Assembly (NCBI GenBank): GCA_910578425.1
Contig: CAJTQX010000013.1
Span: forward strand, 28,098 to 59,913
From: an uncultured Anaerotignum sp.
GTDB lineage: Bacteria; Bacillota; Clostridia; Lachnospirales; Anaerotignaceae
Direction: 5' to 3'
Length of the DNA stretch: 31,816 nucleotides
Shown: in pieces, positions 31,763-31,816 of the stretch
Numbering within the stretch: position 1 is the stretch's first letter
Layout: each line of letters starts with the position of its first letter
Notes under the pieces: model-generated
Seen by the model: the letters and a program-made list of their open reading frames with translations, nothing else
The model's database searches: none
What the model was told of the DNA's origin: nothing
Program-made: the position numbers and the translations under genes

Positions 31763-31816
31763 TGAAGTGCCCCCGAAAAGTTAGACAAAGTTTATAGGTT
31801 AAAATTATTCAAGCAG
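31763..31816. mobile_element. Possible IS3-family (IS150-type) terminus
   Basis: The sequence TGAAGTGCCCCCGAAAAGTT followed by AGACAAA resembles the left end of IS150-group elements (TG start, CCCC, AAAAGTTAGACA). The transposase would lie beyond the window edge, so this rests on terminal similarity only, from memory. Confidence 0.4.

Overview
The window looks like a low-to-mid GC Gram-positive genome, most likely a gut-type member of the Clostridia (Lachnospiraceae-like). This is inferred from strong AGGAGG ribosome binding sites on nearly every gene, some TTG starts, SpoIIE/STAS/RsbW-type signalling proteins, a BclA-like collagen protein and a barnase-type RNase. I cannot name the genus. 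Every gene I can support is on the + strand.

About 1-27,400 is a contractile injection system (CIS) locus of the extracellular (eCIS, Afp/PVC-like) class. It opens inside a 24-residue tandem-repeat protein cut by the window edge. Next come an 815-residue Gln/Glu-rich coiled-coil protein, two CIS_tube-type (Afp7 N-domain-like) proteins, a gpD/gp27-like hub, a gpV/VgrG-like spike, a gp25-like wedge, two baseplate J proteins and a gpI-type tail protein. Sheath and inner tube genes are not here and presumably lie upstream. There is no capsid, terminase or integrase gene, and no TssJLM membrane complex, so this is neither a prophage nor a classical T6SS.

At about 14.6-20.4 kb, where an Afp-type locus usually has fibre and tape-measure genes, there is a signalling and small-molecule block. 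It encodes a STAS anti-anti-sigma protein, a GH3-family acyl-adenylating enzyme, a MATE transporter fused to a degenerate HATPase, a membrane-anchored SpoIIE phosphatase and an RsbW-like HATPase. No sigma factor gene is visible, so the partner switch may act on the injection machine, on the transporter, or on a sigma factor elsewhere.

At about 20.4-27.4 kb are a DUF4157 protein (HELAH motif), the CIS AAA+ ATPase, a GNAT acetyltransferase and an 855-residue protein with a predicted PI3K/HipA-like atypical kinase core. The DUF4157 protein and the kinase-like protein share a roughly 263-residue C-terminal module of unknown function that becomes nearly identical towards the C-terminus. I read it as a cargo/loading or common effector module. 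A hairpin terminator closes the operon.

About 27.5-31.8 kb is an accessory flank. It holds a collagen-like surface or fibre protein, a long gene-poor stretch with inverted repeats, an 89-bp dispersed palindromic-ended repeat (its partner copy is inside the CIS locus), an SprA/CJM1_0395-like HExxH protein, a barnase-like lipoprotein with all catalytic residues, a 164-bp MITE-like element and what may be the end of an IS3-family element.
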